Assembly: GCA_963921825.1 (NCBI GenBank)
Contig: OY997589.1
Coordinates: 80,336,523 to 80,400,522 of the forward strand
Length of the DNA: 64,000 bases
Direction of reading: 5' to 3'
From: Erodium maritimum
Taxonomy: Eukaryota; Streptophyta; Magnoliopsida; Geraniales; Geraniaceae
In this document: in pieces, positions 22,061 through 35,502 of the stretch
Layout: every line of letters begins with the position of its first letter
Position numbering within the stretch: the first letter of the stretch is position 1
The notes under the pieces: model-generated
Databases searched by the model: none
Told to the model about the DNA's origin: nothing
The model's input: the letters and a program-made list of their open reading frames with translations, nothing else
Translations under genes and position numbers: made by a program

Positions 22061-25000
22061 CGACCCGCAGGTCGATCTACGAGAACCGACCAGAGATCAT
22101 GCTGCCATAACAGTGAATTCTTTCATCCCATCGAGAGGAAGACCTCCGATGTGGCGAGGCCGAGTGTACATATTTTACCAAGCCCGAATAAGGACTTGAT
22201 ACCGATCTTGAGATCGAGTAGAGTGCTTGTTACCATCTGCATTTTGGATTTCGTGTCAGCTGACACTTGAGCATTACACTGGGTGTATCGGTTCGTGGTG
22301 ACGTATTGATCGGGCGAGTTTAACACTGTTAAGCCCACCGATACCTTAACCACATCAACTAGAGGTATGGTAGTACTGGCGAGCATCAGTGGGAGTTGGG
22401 AAGTGGAGTAACAAACTCAGTCAGATTTAAGGTCCTTTTCTTCTCCGATAGTGCGGATCGAATTTTAAGAACCGAGTGTTGAAACAGCAAGCGTTCATCG
22501 AGCGCCATCGGCGACGAATGCCGAAGCAGTGAAAGGCTACAGCCTCGACCAGTAAACGGTCCGACCAGTCACCAGAGATGACCGAGCGACGATAAGATCA
22601 GAGTAGCGCAACGGAAGCGTGGTGGGCCCATACCCACAGTAGTCGTAATCGACAGTTTCTTCTAACCCCGCTACAGGATTTAAGTTATAAGTTTTGAACC
22701 GCCGAGACGATGTTGTTTCACGTCCTTGTTAGCGAGCGAAGATTGCACGAGGGTGTGCCGTACGTGGGGGGATTAAATGAAGGTGTGTTTCTTACGTTAT
22801 CCATAGAAGGACTAAGCTTAACCATGGGGTTATGTCCTAGAAGCGAGAGCAACTCGCGTTGAAGCCTAGCTACAGATAGCTGAGGACGACTCCCACAAGC
22901 TTTCAGGCCAGTAACAAGATGGCACCGAACGAGAAATGGTATGTTGGGTTGGATTTTGGTGTCACGCGTGAGCACAGGAAAGACTAAGAGCTAACCGTTG
23001 TGGGTCTTATTCTGTCTAGTAGCGAATGACAGAGCTGCACGAGTTTCTAAACTATTCAAGGTTTTCAAGATCTCAGTACGTGGTGTTTAACCCTTAAAGG
23101 GCGACTTGGGTGGATTTGACTATAAGTCGGTTGATGGATAGCTCGTGAACGGTATAAAGGATACCGCCGATCGGGATGACCTTTGGCATTCGATCTGGGA
23201 TCGTGTTTTGCCGTCGAGTGTAACAGTCACACGTTCAAAGGTGGTATCTTGAAGGACGCCTACTTTCGACCAAGTACCAGTGAGGGGTTCTATTGGTCCG
23301 TGTTGTTGTGCGTTGTTTGTCCAATGAATCGTTGGTGGAGTTCATGGTGTTACTGAACCATGCACCGGTTTTGCGAACCATTGTCTTGTGTTGGAGGATT
23401 CAGGTGAGAGGACTTGTTAAGTGATTGATCGGATGTTGAGAACTGGGATTGGTGTCAAGAGAAATATCACGAGTTGAATAACCTTCCCTATTGATCACAG
23501 TGAGATGTGGTTGACCTACTGCGAGTTAAGTATGTGGTACGTGATGTGTAACTGACTCGTATCAGGTTGAGAACCGTGTTCAGGTTTAACCGTTGTGACA
23601 GTTGTGCGCGCTGTTGGCTGTGTGCGAGGCACGTTTGTGCTTTATCGTTTACCCTGGGTGTGTGATGACCTGTTATGTGTTGTGGCTGCAGTTCGTGTTA
23701 TTTCGTTTGTTTATGCTTCATGAGTGTGGTGGGGTTCTGAGTCGAGGAGAGTGGTTACGAGTTCCGTGGGAGTTAGTTGTGTGACGCAACCGTATGCCAG
23801 ACCTAGCATGATGGGAGGTGTCGAGTAAGTTATGTTTAAGGCATGCCGCTTTTCGACTTTGACGGTACGCGGTACCCGTTGCTTAGCAGAGGTATACTTA
23901 CTTTTCTTGGGATGTGATGAAGCGAGCGATTGTTCCAAACCCAGCAGTGGTTATGAGGATCTTTGTTTTGGGAATCACGTTTGTGTGTTGTTTACTCGTC
24001 TTGAGTATGTGAGGTCGTGACAAGACCTGTTTGGAATTCGAGTGAGAACTATTCGGGAGACGGTTACTAAAGAGAAATTGAGGAGTCACACTTTCGAATG
24101 GCTCCGTCCTTGTCCGATTTTTGGAGCTTTCCGATAAGACACCCATATCGAAGGAAGATCCCGATATGGCATGTCAGAACCGAAGTCGTTCTATCCGATG
24201 TGATACCAGTACCGTTGAGGATCCTGATAAGAGGCTTCCACATCGAGATTATTGGCGACGGGCCGCCGTCTGCACTAAAATTGGAATCTGGTAGAGGTTG
24301 CCAAGATCGTTTCTGGCATTCCTCAGTATCGGAGGTAAGTGCGAGTTACCCTTATTGAGTTGCGCCTATTGGCCCATCGGATGTGGTAAACCGGATGTTG
24401 TTTCGAACCGTGCAATGATCATGAGATCCCTTGTCTTGAGGAAATGGTGGTTGTGTTACATGATCGTACGATCGTTTTGGTCGATCTTGACTTGGTGAAT
24501 ATTGGATTTCTGGAAAGTTGTCCCTGTAGAAGTTACTAAGAAGGAAACAGAGTGGTCATGTTTACGTATAAACTCCTACTTCAGTTCGCCTTACGTTATG
24601 TTTCGACGCGATGTCTATAACCGACGAGAGGTTCCGGTATAGAATATCCAGACCGACGTAGAGTACTTCAGTGCGACGTCTATACCAAGGTAGGATTCCG
24701 GTATAGAATATCATACCGCCATCTGGTAATCCTTAACGATTCGAGTGTTAATTGACATGTTGGATGCATCAGCAGTTCTTGAGCTTTGATTACCTGTTGA
24801 AACTACGAACTGTGAAGAAAGATGTTGATCACCGCCAAGTACGACTTTTTGAGTAACTAGCGTGACCTAGTGAGGCACGATTAGGTAAAGGTCGCGTGAG
24901 GGTGGAAACGGTTAAAGACCGAGTGGAACCGACAGAAGAGTTACACAGATAAAAACCTCAGGTCTCTTGAGTTTCTATTGGTGTTAAGGTAGTTCAGAGG

Positions 25001-25142
25001 GTGAACCTAAGAGGGACTCCTAGCGGTTCAACCGCGTCGGAGGCAAGTTAGCCCCGCAGCTGATCGAACTTTCCCCGAGATAGGACAAGAGGTGAATGTT
25101 CTTTGTAATTTCGAGGACGAAATTCTTTTAAGGGGGGTAGAC
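22061..25142 (+). pseudogene. Decayed pol region and polypurine tract of the Ty3 element
   Basis: No frame longer than about 100 codons. Individual protease, RT or integrase motifs could not be assigned. The last codons before the polypurine tract (about 25108-25140) read NFEDEILL then a Gly-rich end, the usual terminus of chromovirus pol, followed by aaggggggtagac directly before the 3' LTR. A related pair of palindromic segments (ctataaccgacgagaggtt at about 24615 and gtctataccaaggtaggat at about 24680) lies here. Confidence 0.5.
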
Positions 25143-27898
25143 AGTAGAACCCCGCCCTTTCAAAAAGGGTTTTAATTCGATTTAGGAGATGTCGAGGTGG
25201 TTGTTTGCAACGAGTAAGTGTTTGGAAAGAGAATAAAAAAAAAGATGAAAAGAAAAGATGAAGGAAAAAGAGGCTGGGCTGCTTAAGAATTGGGCCATGT
25301 TCAAGCCCAAATTCGCGAGCCTCAGGCCCAGGAGCAGTGCACAGCCCAACCCTAGCAACAAAAGGAGGGACGAGCTCTTCAGCTCCCACTGTTCACGCAC
25401 GCGTCCCGAGGCGTGCCTTCCTCCTCTCTCGAGCCTCGCCGACCGGAGCCTCAGTTCCGAGCTGTTCCTCCATCTCCGGCCACGTCTCCCACCTCCACCA
25501 TCCTCCTCTCCTTCTGCTTCTTCTCGAGCAAGCCCCAAAACCAGAGAAGCCACCCCGTTTCCCCTTCGACCTTCTCTCTCGCTGCGGAACCAAAACCCTC
25601 GCCGTCCGTTCTTCTCAGCCCTGAACATCGCCGGCGACGGAGAAATAGAGCGGGTCCGAACCATTTCCCCGTCGCGTCCTTCTTCTCCGACCTCGCGATG
25701 ACCGGAAAGGCACCAAGGCGAGCTCGATTCGAGCTTTTCCGACCAGTGCCATCGCCGGTGAGCTCCGCCTCCGCCAGATCTGAGGTGGGTAGGCTCTGGG
25801 TCACATCTCCTGGTACTCCCGGCGCAGCCACCACGCCGCCAGCGACCCCCACGCCGTCAACCTTCGTTTCCCCCCTCTCCCGTGCTTTCGTTGACGCCGT
25901 AAGGGACGGCCGGAGCATTTCGGGTTCGCCGGAGCAGGGACGAACTCGATCCCGAACTCGGACGAGTCTTGGGCCTGGGAAGGGGAACTGGGCCGGCAAC
26001 AGGGCCTGGACCAGAAGGGTTTGGGCCAGTGGCTTTGGGCCTTGGGCCCAGGGCCGGTCCAGCTAGTTCTCTGGTCAAGCAGAGTAGAAGAAGGGCCTTG
26101 GCCCATTGTGGATTCGGGCCTTGAGCCCAGTTGGACCTCAAGACCGGGTCTGGACCATGTTCGGGTTCGGATCCGGGTCAATCGGACTGTTAAGGAAACC
26201 GTTTTAAAATCAGATTTAATTAACCGGTTTAACGAACTCAAGGTGAGATTTTGGACTGGGTATTTTGTGGTTAAATCAGAGGAACTGTGGACTTTTATCG
26301 TTTGTTTGATTGGATCTTTCTTTGTCAAATCTAGACGGGACTTCGCCCGAGATCAAGGGCTTGGACCCGAGCTAGAGGAGCAAAGATCACGCCGGGACCC
26401 GAGTGAAGAACGGAGCAGTGACCACCGGGCTTCATCAAAGTGTTGAGAGGAAGACCTTGAGGTAGGGAAAGCCTTAACCTCTCGTTTATGATGCCTAGTA
26501 TGCATGCTAAGTTAATAAAATTGGAAAAGGTCCTAGACATGCATATAGGATGCGAATAACTAGCTTAATCGTCTTTCAATTGCTAATAACCGGAGAGTCT
26601 AGTGGTGACCGATTAGGATGCCAATTCGCTTTCAATACTTGGGATATGATTGTCTGGTAGAGGAGCCTTGGCAAAGCCCTCGGATTAGTTGCGTGATAGG
26701 ATCACATGCTTGGTTGTTGATTGCTTAGTGGATAGGCTAAAGAGTCTAATGAAACTAGCGAAATTGCATGCTTGAATGCTACTTGAAGGCTTTATGTTTT
26801 AGTTGATCATACTCGTATTTGCTCGTTGATTGTATTCGAATGATTACTTGATTTACTTGGTTGGTTGTTGGGGATATCGAGTATGACTGGTTGTACCGAG
26901 CGGTGCAATCAGGTGATCGATGCCCCGGTGGTTCGAAACTGGTAAGTGAACGGTAAGTGGGGATTGTGTATTTGGTGTGCTATGGTTGTGTGATTCGTGT
27001 TCTATGTGTTGTGGTGAATTGGTGATGGTTGAACCGTGACCCGTGTACTTTGTGTTGTGGTGAATTGGTGATGGTTGAACCGTGATCCGTGTACTTTGTG
27101 TTGGGGTGAATTGGTGATGGTTGAGCCGTGTGTGGACTTGGATTGGTGGTTGTTGAGCTTGTATTACTTCATATTTCGGTTGAGTGCGCTATTAAATTAT
27201 TAACTGCTTATCATTAAATTGCCCACGTGTGCGCTTCCTATGGGAGTATGGCCCTGGGTTCCCGATGATCTAAAATCCCTTGGAGACGTTTCTGAGACTT
27301 CCGATGATATGTGCCCTGAAGGGTGTTTCCGATAGTCTCAATGATATGCGTCTCCTCTGGATTTGAGGGAAAATCCGAGAGGACACATAAGTTGTGGATC
27401 GGAGGGTGGTGACTTCATGTGCCACGGCATTGATCGGTTTATTTATCGCCTGTGGTTGTAGAGCTTTATGTTAACTTTGCCAATGAATTTTACTTGTAAT
27501 GTTATTGTGGAATGTGTTGGTGAATTATGGATCTTGTGGGCATTACCGTTGATTCTTTGAGTTTTAAGGTTACTTGTTATGTGTTTTCCCTACTGAGCGT
27601 AAGCTCACCCCTATGTTTTACTGTTGTGTCTACAGGCTTGATTGAGGAGTAGAAGCTTGGGCGCTTCTCGGTGTGGGTACATGATAGAGACTTCGTACTT
27701 TACATTTTTATGCTTTGAACCAAACTGTGGAAGATTATTATTACACCCCTAGAGGGTTATTTGTGTTTGAACTACATTTTGTGAATTCGAGTCACTTATT
27801 GGAGTTTTCTGGAACTTGAGTTAAATTGTTATTTCCTTTATTCTTATTTTACTAGTCATGTCTCGAGTCCGGGCAAGAACCAGATTTGGGGCGTGACA
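25143..27898 (+). repeat. 3' LTR (2756 bp)
   Basis: Offset 8604 bp from the 5' LTR. The first base is A instead of T, and the T at 17206 corresponds to C at 25810. No other difference was noticed by eye. Confidence 0.95.
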
Positions 27899-27950
27899 GT
27901 GGTATACGCCGACCTCGGAACAAGGGTTCGTTCGCGGGGGCTCGTCGAGG

Positions 27951-28337
27951 GTGCCTGTGACTACGGTGGAGAACTGGCCAGGGGGAGCTCGCATACCGGG
28001 ACGACACCGTGAGGATGCGGCGCCGGCAAGCCAGTGGTGGCTTGGTGGTATGGTCATGGTTGTTGTGTTTGATTGCTTGATCCGGGTTGTTCAGTTTCAT
28101 CACATGGTCATGATCATGGATTGGGTGATGGTCCTGGCTGTTGTGTTTGATTGCATGATCCTGGTTGTTCAGTTTCATCTCATGATCATGTTCATGGATT
28201 GGGGGAGGTATTACAGGATCATGTATGTGATCCCTATGAAGAGGTCGACCCCAGTGGAGGAAGGTGAACCAGCGGCGTCGAATGAGGCGTCATCTGCAGC
28301 GGCGAGGGGCTACAAGCACCCTCGCCTCCAAGAATGA
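27951..28337 (+). pseudogene. 3' half of the interrupted retroposon ORF with a 26-residue internal repeat
   Basis: The frame is open from the TSD (27904) to the stop at 28337. It contains two in-frame 78-bp tandem copies at 28051-28128 and 28129-28206 (VVVFDCLIRVVQFHHMVMIM versus AVVFDCMILVVQFHLMIMFM), rich in Val, Met and His and probably hydrophobic. The C-terminus (PVEEGEPAASNEASSAAARG) is acidic and low-complexity. Function unknown. Confidence 0.6.
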
Positions 28338-29542
28338 GTACGAAGGGGGCCAGGGAGGGTTTGGTCGACTGTACCTTCTCCCTGGTGTATAGGTGGCATT
28401 GGTACCACCAACAGTCGCTTTGTTACTTTCCTACCACTTCGGAGTCAGCAATCCCGCGTTCATGAACCCTACCTTTATCACTCAAGGGAGGACGACGCAC
28501 GCTGACTTACCGGGGGAGTAATAGGTCCACCACTGCTTGTTTATCCTCTGATCTGCTCGATCAGTATCGTATGGTTGTAGTATACTGTATCGGTGTCTTT
28601 GGACGCTACCGCAATCCTACCCCTCCGACCGCCCCTATGTCAAAGAGCAAAATTTATTTTCCTGCTTATGTTTTTCATGTTATGTTAGTTTGGTTTCTAT
28701 GTACGGTGCCTCGGATTTCTGTAGGCACCAATATGCTTCTACATTAATAAGATTGTCGTTTCTCTCAAAAAAAACAGGATAGACTTTATTTGTTTTACAT
28801 TTAAAGTATAACCATCGTATGTAATAAATTAAAAACTATAAGTAAAATAATCTAAAATTAAAGATTTAATCTATATCTATATCTTTATTATATATTAAAG
28901 GAGAATTAAACTGTAGTGTACGCGCGTGTTAAGAATCAACAGTAGAAAATCACGCGCCAGACTCGCGCTTACTCGCATTCCTTTTTTTTTGTTTTACTAA
29001 CTAATCAGTATTTGTTTCCTACTCAGACACAATCTCTCACCCTTTTCTAACCTTAATAGCAAACCTTTTCTAATCTCAATAGCAAAAGAATATTCTCTGT
29101 GATTTGTTCTTCGTCGATCGAGTTTTCATCGCCGATGGCCTCCGCAAGTACTCCGGCCAGAAGAAAACCCAAACCCCATTGCCGGATTGCACCGCCACCT
29201 CGAGGAAGGCGATCAGATTGGGGTTGGTTCAATCTTTTCAACATTAAGGGAAATTGAAAAAAATGAATTTTTTATATGCATATTTGATTTGAATTCTAAA
29301 TCTAAACCTGTCGTAGAATCACAGTCAAATGTTCTTGGTGTTAAGCATAGACTTGTATTATAATGGGTTAGTCATTAGTGTTGATGATTTTTTTTTCGTG
29401 CCCTGCTAAGTATGGGAGCTGCATATGAAAAACCAAGAGTGGTGTTGGTGTGGCTTTCATGGGAGTGATGAGGCTTGAGTTGGTGATGAAGTCTATTATG
29501 CCCGGTTGGAGTTTTGGGTGTTTATGGGCTCATTATTGCTGT

Positions 29543-30390
29543 GAGATTGTGGCTGTAGGAGAGGGCCGAACCATTGGGAGTACCAAAGTAGCTATTAGTG
29601 TTGAGGTAACCACTTCGATTAACAATCATATTTCAAGTTTCTGGTTTACATGTTGATTATTTGAATAAAACGGGATAATATTTGTGTAGACTGGTGCACA
29701 AGTTGTATACTCCAAGTATGCAGGACCGAGGTGGAATTCGATGGGAAAAGTCATTTGATACTGAAGGAGAATTCGATGGGAAAAGTCATTTGATACTGAA
29801 GGAGGACGATATTGTTGGAATCCTTGAGACTGATGATGTCAAAGATCTCAAGCCCTTCAATGATCGAGTTCTGATCAAGGTAATTTGTCCATTCAAACCT
29901 TCTAATCTTATGTATGTCTCTAATATTGGAACTTCTGATGAGTTCTGATCAAGGGTAGTACGGTCTTCGTTATGGAAGGTCTTAGTTGGTTTGTGCCAAT
30001 CAATCTTTGTTAAGTAAGCACTTTTTGTCCTTCAAATCAATCACTGACCACTCTTCATCAGAACTCTCTTTCTCATGTCTACTCCTTGGACCACAAGTCT
30101 CTGCAATAGAGGCCTCTTAGAAGCGTGATACTCTTATCTTATTTTGGAAAATTGATTTTCTCAGCAACCAAACAAATCAAAGTTTGATTTATACTAAAAC
30201 CCAATTTTTTTGGGGAATTTCCTCTGCAACCAAACAGATCAAAATTTGATTTTTTATTTATTTATTTATTTATATATCAAAACCGGAAAATTTTCATTAT
30301 GCATCACACTACTATGTCTTCCTTATGCAGATTGTCGAGGCTGAGGAAATGATTGTCGGAGGACTCAAGCAAAGACAAAAACTTCTATAG
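29543..30390 (+). pseudogene. CPN20: Captured fragment of plastid co-chaperonin CPN20 (CPN10-like)
   Basis: Three exon pieces with introns. 29543-29605 reads EIVAVGEGRTIGSTKVAISV. 29691-29880 begins TGAQVVYSKYAG and later gives LKEDDIVGILETDDVKDLKP then FNDRVLIK. 30331-30390 reads IVEAEEMIVGGL then diverges to a stop. These correspond to the end of the first Cpn10 domain and the start of the second in the double-domain chloroplast protein. A missing base after YSKYAG and a 35-bp tandem duplication (gaattcgatgggaaaagtca...) break the frame. The ends of the gene are absent. Confidence 0.88.
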
Positions 30391-31513
30391 GCTCGGTAAG
30401 AAAGTAATTTCTTAGTAGCTAAATGAACAACAAATAACACCCTCCCAAATTCTTGCCATTGACGGTAACTTCAGGAAACACAGTTTTGTATTCCAAATCG
30501 ATTTCTCTCCAGCCGGCACCTTCTCTACTTGCATCAAGACATGGAGCCATGGTGGTCAGGTTCGTTTTTGAATTTTCTTATTAGCACTGTTGATGCCGAA
30601 CCTTTTCTGCAACCCAATTTTTTCTCTACCAGAAAACATCGAATTTTCAGCTTTCTACTTCGAGATTGTCAGGCGAATTTGATTTTTTTTTTTGGTGTAC
30701 TCTATGGCGGATAGTTTAGCAGGAAATTTGGTTTTAAATGATTGGGAGTTTTGGTGAATAGTACAACAATATTTGTTAAATTCCAAAAAATGCTTCGAAG
30801 CTATGTGAGTGATAGATTTTTTTCATATCTTCTTTATAATTGTTCGTATGATTTATGATATTGCATATGTGTTGGAAATGAAATTTCTACTAACTGGTTT
30901 CGTCGTATGACAATGCATATGCGAAGAAGCAATAGAGAAATGAACAACAATAAGTGCTTTGATTGACCATACAAATGCAACGACAACTTTATGTTGCTTA
31001 CTGAATTTTGAATTATGTTATAGAATCGAGGAATTCTTCTTTTTCTCGGTAGTTTTTGTTACTGAATTTTTTATTTTGATGCTTATTGATTTTTGAATTA
31101 TTGTATTGATTTTTCATTTTGGTACTTACTGTTCTTTAAATGTTTTCATTTTGGTGCTTACTGATCTTACAAACTACATTAGTTTACTTGATGAATCTCT
31201 GGTTGTGTTTCAGTCTGTGATGGTGCTTATGTGACAAAGCGAAAATGGGATGATTTGGTTTATTTTTTAAGGAATGTATATCATATGCATTGATAATTTT
31301 ATAGATTCGTGTGCTTTCATCTATGTATACACACAGTGGGGTGTTGAAACACATCATCTGGGAACTCATTTTGGCTTCAGGGTCCTAAATACAATGGGTC
31401 TGGGAACTGAAGCTACATATTCATTGGTATCTGTCCACCAACAAAGGTACAATTTGTGTAAATTTTGTGATAAACATTATTGATTTTGGTGTGCATTTCA
31501 ATTTAGTAACTCT

Positions 31514-31608
31514 TAATTCTGGAGAGGCCGAGTTTAAAAGGATCACCTCACCCTTAAAATATCACAAAAAATGTGTTGCTGCCTTTCCTGATCATCAAGG
31601 ATTCTTGG
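31514..31608 (+). pseudogene. RAE1: Captured exon of mRNA export factor RAE1 (WD40)
   Basis: One exon-like piece reads EAEFKRITSPLKYHKKCVAA followed by FPDHQGFL and a GT donor. This matches the conserved RAE1 beta-propeller segment (TEFKRI.SPLKYQTRCVAAFPDQQGFLV). No other RAE1 exon was recognised nearby. Confidence 0.82.
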
Positions 31609-33842
31609 TATGCTGTGGTCTTATATTATTTATTTTTTGTCCTTCCTAATGTTCTTCTTTGTTCAAATTTGTTGGAAGTGTTTTGATAAAATCAGTGAAT
31701 GAAGTGTAAATAAAAAAAGAGAAGAAAAAATAACAAACTTTTGCAGCACATATATCGTTAGTATCTTGGAGTGTGAATTGCTATTTTTACGTTTTTTTGT
31801 ATTTGAATTTGGCTTGATGTGATTGTAATCAGGAGTTTTATTTTGTGTTTTCCGATTGATTTCTTTGAAACTTTTCTATCCTATTTATGTATTTGAATTT
31901 GGCTTGATTGGTTGTGATAATCATGTATTTTGTTCGGTTTGATTGTCATGTATTTGTAGTTCCTAATTATGTATTTTGTTGTTCTTTTTTTAATCCGCTT
32001 GTGATCCATTCATTTCATGTTCATGTTCATGTCTTTATGTTCATGTTCATTCATTGTAGTATACAACTATGCATTTCAGAAAAACTCCAGTGATGCATTG
32101 CATCATTTGTGTAGTTTTTTTTTCTATTATAATTTGTATGGGTTTCAGAAAACCCCACTGAATGTCTATTTTTTTCATAATGGCCTAGACTGATTGATTA
32201 TGTTAAGTCTTATGGTTTGCTGCAGCGACTGAATTTAGTTTCTCAAATTAGATTATTGGGTTGTTGATCTTTTTTTCCAGTATTTCAATAGTGGTTTTCT
32301 TTAATACAAAGAGCTTGGTGAGTATTGCAACTTTAATAGACTGGTAACGGCTTAAGTTCAAACAATTATATGAATAAATATCAGATGTAGTAATAATATC
32401 TTGTATTGTAGTTCTATTATACTGTATCTTTGTAATGGCAGAGAGAAGACTGAGAATTGTTGTAGAAAAAGATCGATGGAAGGAGGAAATGAGTATTACT
32501 CATGGTTAGTGGTTATTGATGTTGATTATCATGATTATAAAATAATCAAATGTCGCACATCTATATTATAGATTTAAGTTCTAGTTTTGCACTTTGATGT
32601 TAAATTGTAATTAGTACTTAGCATATTTAACTATACGGGAGATGGTATGAATAGTTTGTTTCCAATAGTTGAAAAAGAAATGAGAAAAAAAGAGATCTTA
32701 GTGCATTTACTCTGTCTTTATACATGACAAACTCATATATAACTACAGTTTGATTTATTCTCTTCCAAGTTGATACTTAAATCTTATTCATGACTTTCAC
32801 CATGTCTTATACAAAATTTATATCTTCTAGCAAAACTTCTATTATATCTGCCAGGATGAAGAAGGAATTTTCAGAAATTTCATTCTACATTTATTTTCTC
32901 ATTTTGTTATTTTTATGTTTTCTTTGGTTTATAGATTGAAAAGCTTCCATTGGCTGAAATAAAGAAAGTTGATTTTTAAGTTGTGGTAGTGAATTTGTTT
33001 TTGAGTGTTCGATTGAGGTTGAAACGGTTTTTAAAGCTGATTTTTTTGGTTGTGGCAGTGGATTTTATTTTTGTGTGTTTGATCAAGGTTGAAACGGGTT
33101 TTCATTCCTATGATAATGATCTTTACTTGAAACAGGTCAAAAAACCATTATCTCGATATCAATATAAGTTGCAAGCATTTTTTGGAAGAAATTGGTGGAG
33201 CCTTCGCGCTCATTGCAAGGAGGTCGAATGCTCATGGAGGTCATAGCTCTTGCACCAAGTCAACGACTCTTCAGTTGATCACCAATTAGACCTAGAAGTT
33301 CACAACCGTATTCTCCAGAAAAATCATTTTTTAGTTGATTATGGCATGGATGGAAGGAAAATTGAGATAATGGGTTGAGAAGCAATGTATAGGTTCAAAC
33401 TATGAGCGTTTCATTACTCATATTATGTTCTTATCTTCTTGGATAACCTATGTTGACTTCTATTATTCGAATGCAAAATGTTACAGGTAAGATCGTGTTA
33501 CACACGGTGCATTAATATTCTCAGACGCCTTTCTGTTCTCTGGTCAATTACAAGAAAAACACCTATGTTGCTTTTCTTTTTTCTCTTCCCACAGTCAAGG
33601 CCTTCTTCCTAAGTTAGAAAGCACTCACAAGTTAATTACGATCGACGTGGAGAATTTATTATGTGTACATATCGATGTGTCTTTGTACGTAGCCTACAAT
33701 TTTTGCAGACTAATTTTACGATACCAAGGCCTATATTAAAATTGTTTTTTTATTTTATTTGGGTAATTATTTTTATGTTAGTGTGATTATCAAACTGATT
33801 TGGACAGTCAATCACTTTTAATTTTCGACGAACTCTCCTTAG

Positions 33843-33885
33843 CTAGTTATATATAAAAAGATTATAACACTGCACTGTACGCGCT
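33843..33885 (+). other. Internal Helitron junction: CTAG followed by a second 5'-end-like sequence
   Basis: CTAG (33843-33846) and T are followed by tatatataaaaag...ctgcactgtacgcgc, similar to the outer 5' end (tatatattaaaggag...ctgtagtgtacgcgc at 28890-28925). No terminal hairpin is visible just upstream, so the end of a first Helitron here is only suggested. Confidence 0.45.
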
Positions 33886-34978
33886 TATTTCCCTGTTTCC
33901 ACTCGCAGTTGACGCGCCATACAGTACCTCACACGCGGGTAGCAATTTTTCTGTGTTTTTTCCATGTATTTTTGTCGCCCACGACTTGCGTTTTTATTTC
34001 TCTTTCTTCTACTTTTTAATCCACGATTATGGTTTCAGAGAGTTGATCTGATTCTACTTCTCACAATTTCCTCTTCTTCTACACATATGGGGGTTGAGAG
34101 ACTAAATTCAAATCGTTTTTTGGGGAAAGGGCATGTGCGGGTCTTCATCGGTGGTCGCCGCTACTGTCCACCGGCAAGTTCTGCAATGGACGAGTCTCGG
34201 TCGATTATCTTGGTAATTGATTTCTATTTTCTAGATTTCTAAGCTCGACCTCGATCTTCGTTTCATCTGATACTCGATTGAATCGAATCCGAGTCTTTCG
34301 ATTTGCTTATCCTCCGGAGCATATCATCAATCCGGTTATCATTCTCGATTTTTGAATTTGATTTTCAGCCCTTTCTTCGTTTTTATTAACCTAACTGTCG
34401 TGTTCGTTTGAATTTGCAATGAGGAACAAGCTGAAACTATATGTCTCAAATTAATGCTGGTATCCAATTTTTTTTTTTGTTTTTGTACTCTTCTTTTCTA
34501 GATTTATGTATACTGAATTTGCTTTTTGATTGTTGGCCAAGCTTAGCATTTCATACATCATGTAGCTAAACTCCACCCATATTTCTGCACCATAGCCAGT
34601 TCCAAGCCTGGTAAGGTTAAAGGGTTGCAGTAGGTTGATAGAAAACGTAAAACTTAAAGATGAATCCTAGAGTAATATGTATTTTTCACACATTACTTTC
34701 CTATCATGTGAGTGAACTTGTGTTCGTTCTTTGTGCCTACTGTTAAATAATGTGTTGGTTGTGGTTAATTAACACAAGCAAAACCTTTCAATATTCTTGA
34801 CCGTTGTAAATTGCATGTGTGCTATGAGGTTATATCTAATTTAGAATGACTTTTTGGTCATAATGGATTCTCATGCATATGGGTATAAGCTCGCTTGGTA
34901 ATGAAATGGAATTTCTTTTAGAATCAAACATATGTAAGTCTTGTGATTATTTTTTCCATATTTGAGCGTATTTTGTAA

Positions 34979-35502
<524 letters not shown>

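Larger units (their letters stand above)
16539..27898 (+). mobile_element. Ty3/gypsy LTR retrotransposon, very young, coding region decayed
   Basis: Total length is 11,360 bp. LTRs lie at 16539-19294 and 25143-27898 (both 2756 bp). A GTGGT TSD is at 16534-16538 and 27899-27903. The tRNA-iMet primer-binding site follows the 5' LTR. A gggggg polypurine tract precedes the 3' LTR, after a frame ending FEDEILL, which resembles the C-terminus of chromovirus-type pol. Only two LTR differences were noticed: the first base of the 3' LTR, and T/C at 17206/25810. The 5.85-kb interior nevertheless has no long ORF; only decayed gag-like stretches are readable. It looks like a non-autonomous element mobilised in trans. 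Confidence 0.93.
16138..28770 (+). mobile_element. Small retroposon with 17-bp TSDs, split by a Ty3 LTR element
   Basis: The target-site duplication AAAACAGGATAGACTTT occurs at 16121-16137 and at 28771-28787, exact. The 3' end is an A-run after gtttctctc. Without the nested LTR element (16539-27898 plus one GTGGT) the unit is about 1.27 kb. It holds one frame of about 272 codons and a 3' UTR of about 430 bp, with no reverse transcriptase. It belongs to the same size class as the other ORF1-only retroposons here but has no RRM or CCHC motif. Confidence 0.8.

Noticed and set aside
31274-31483. Possible further captured exon in the Helitron
   Set aside because: The translated piece (WGVETHHLGTHFGFRVLNTM) could not be matched to a family by eye; not called.
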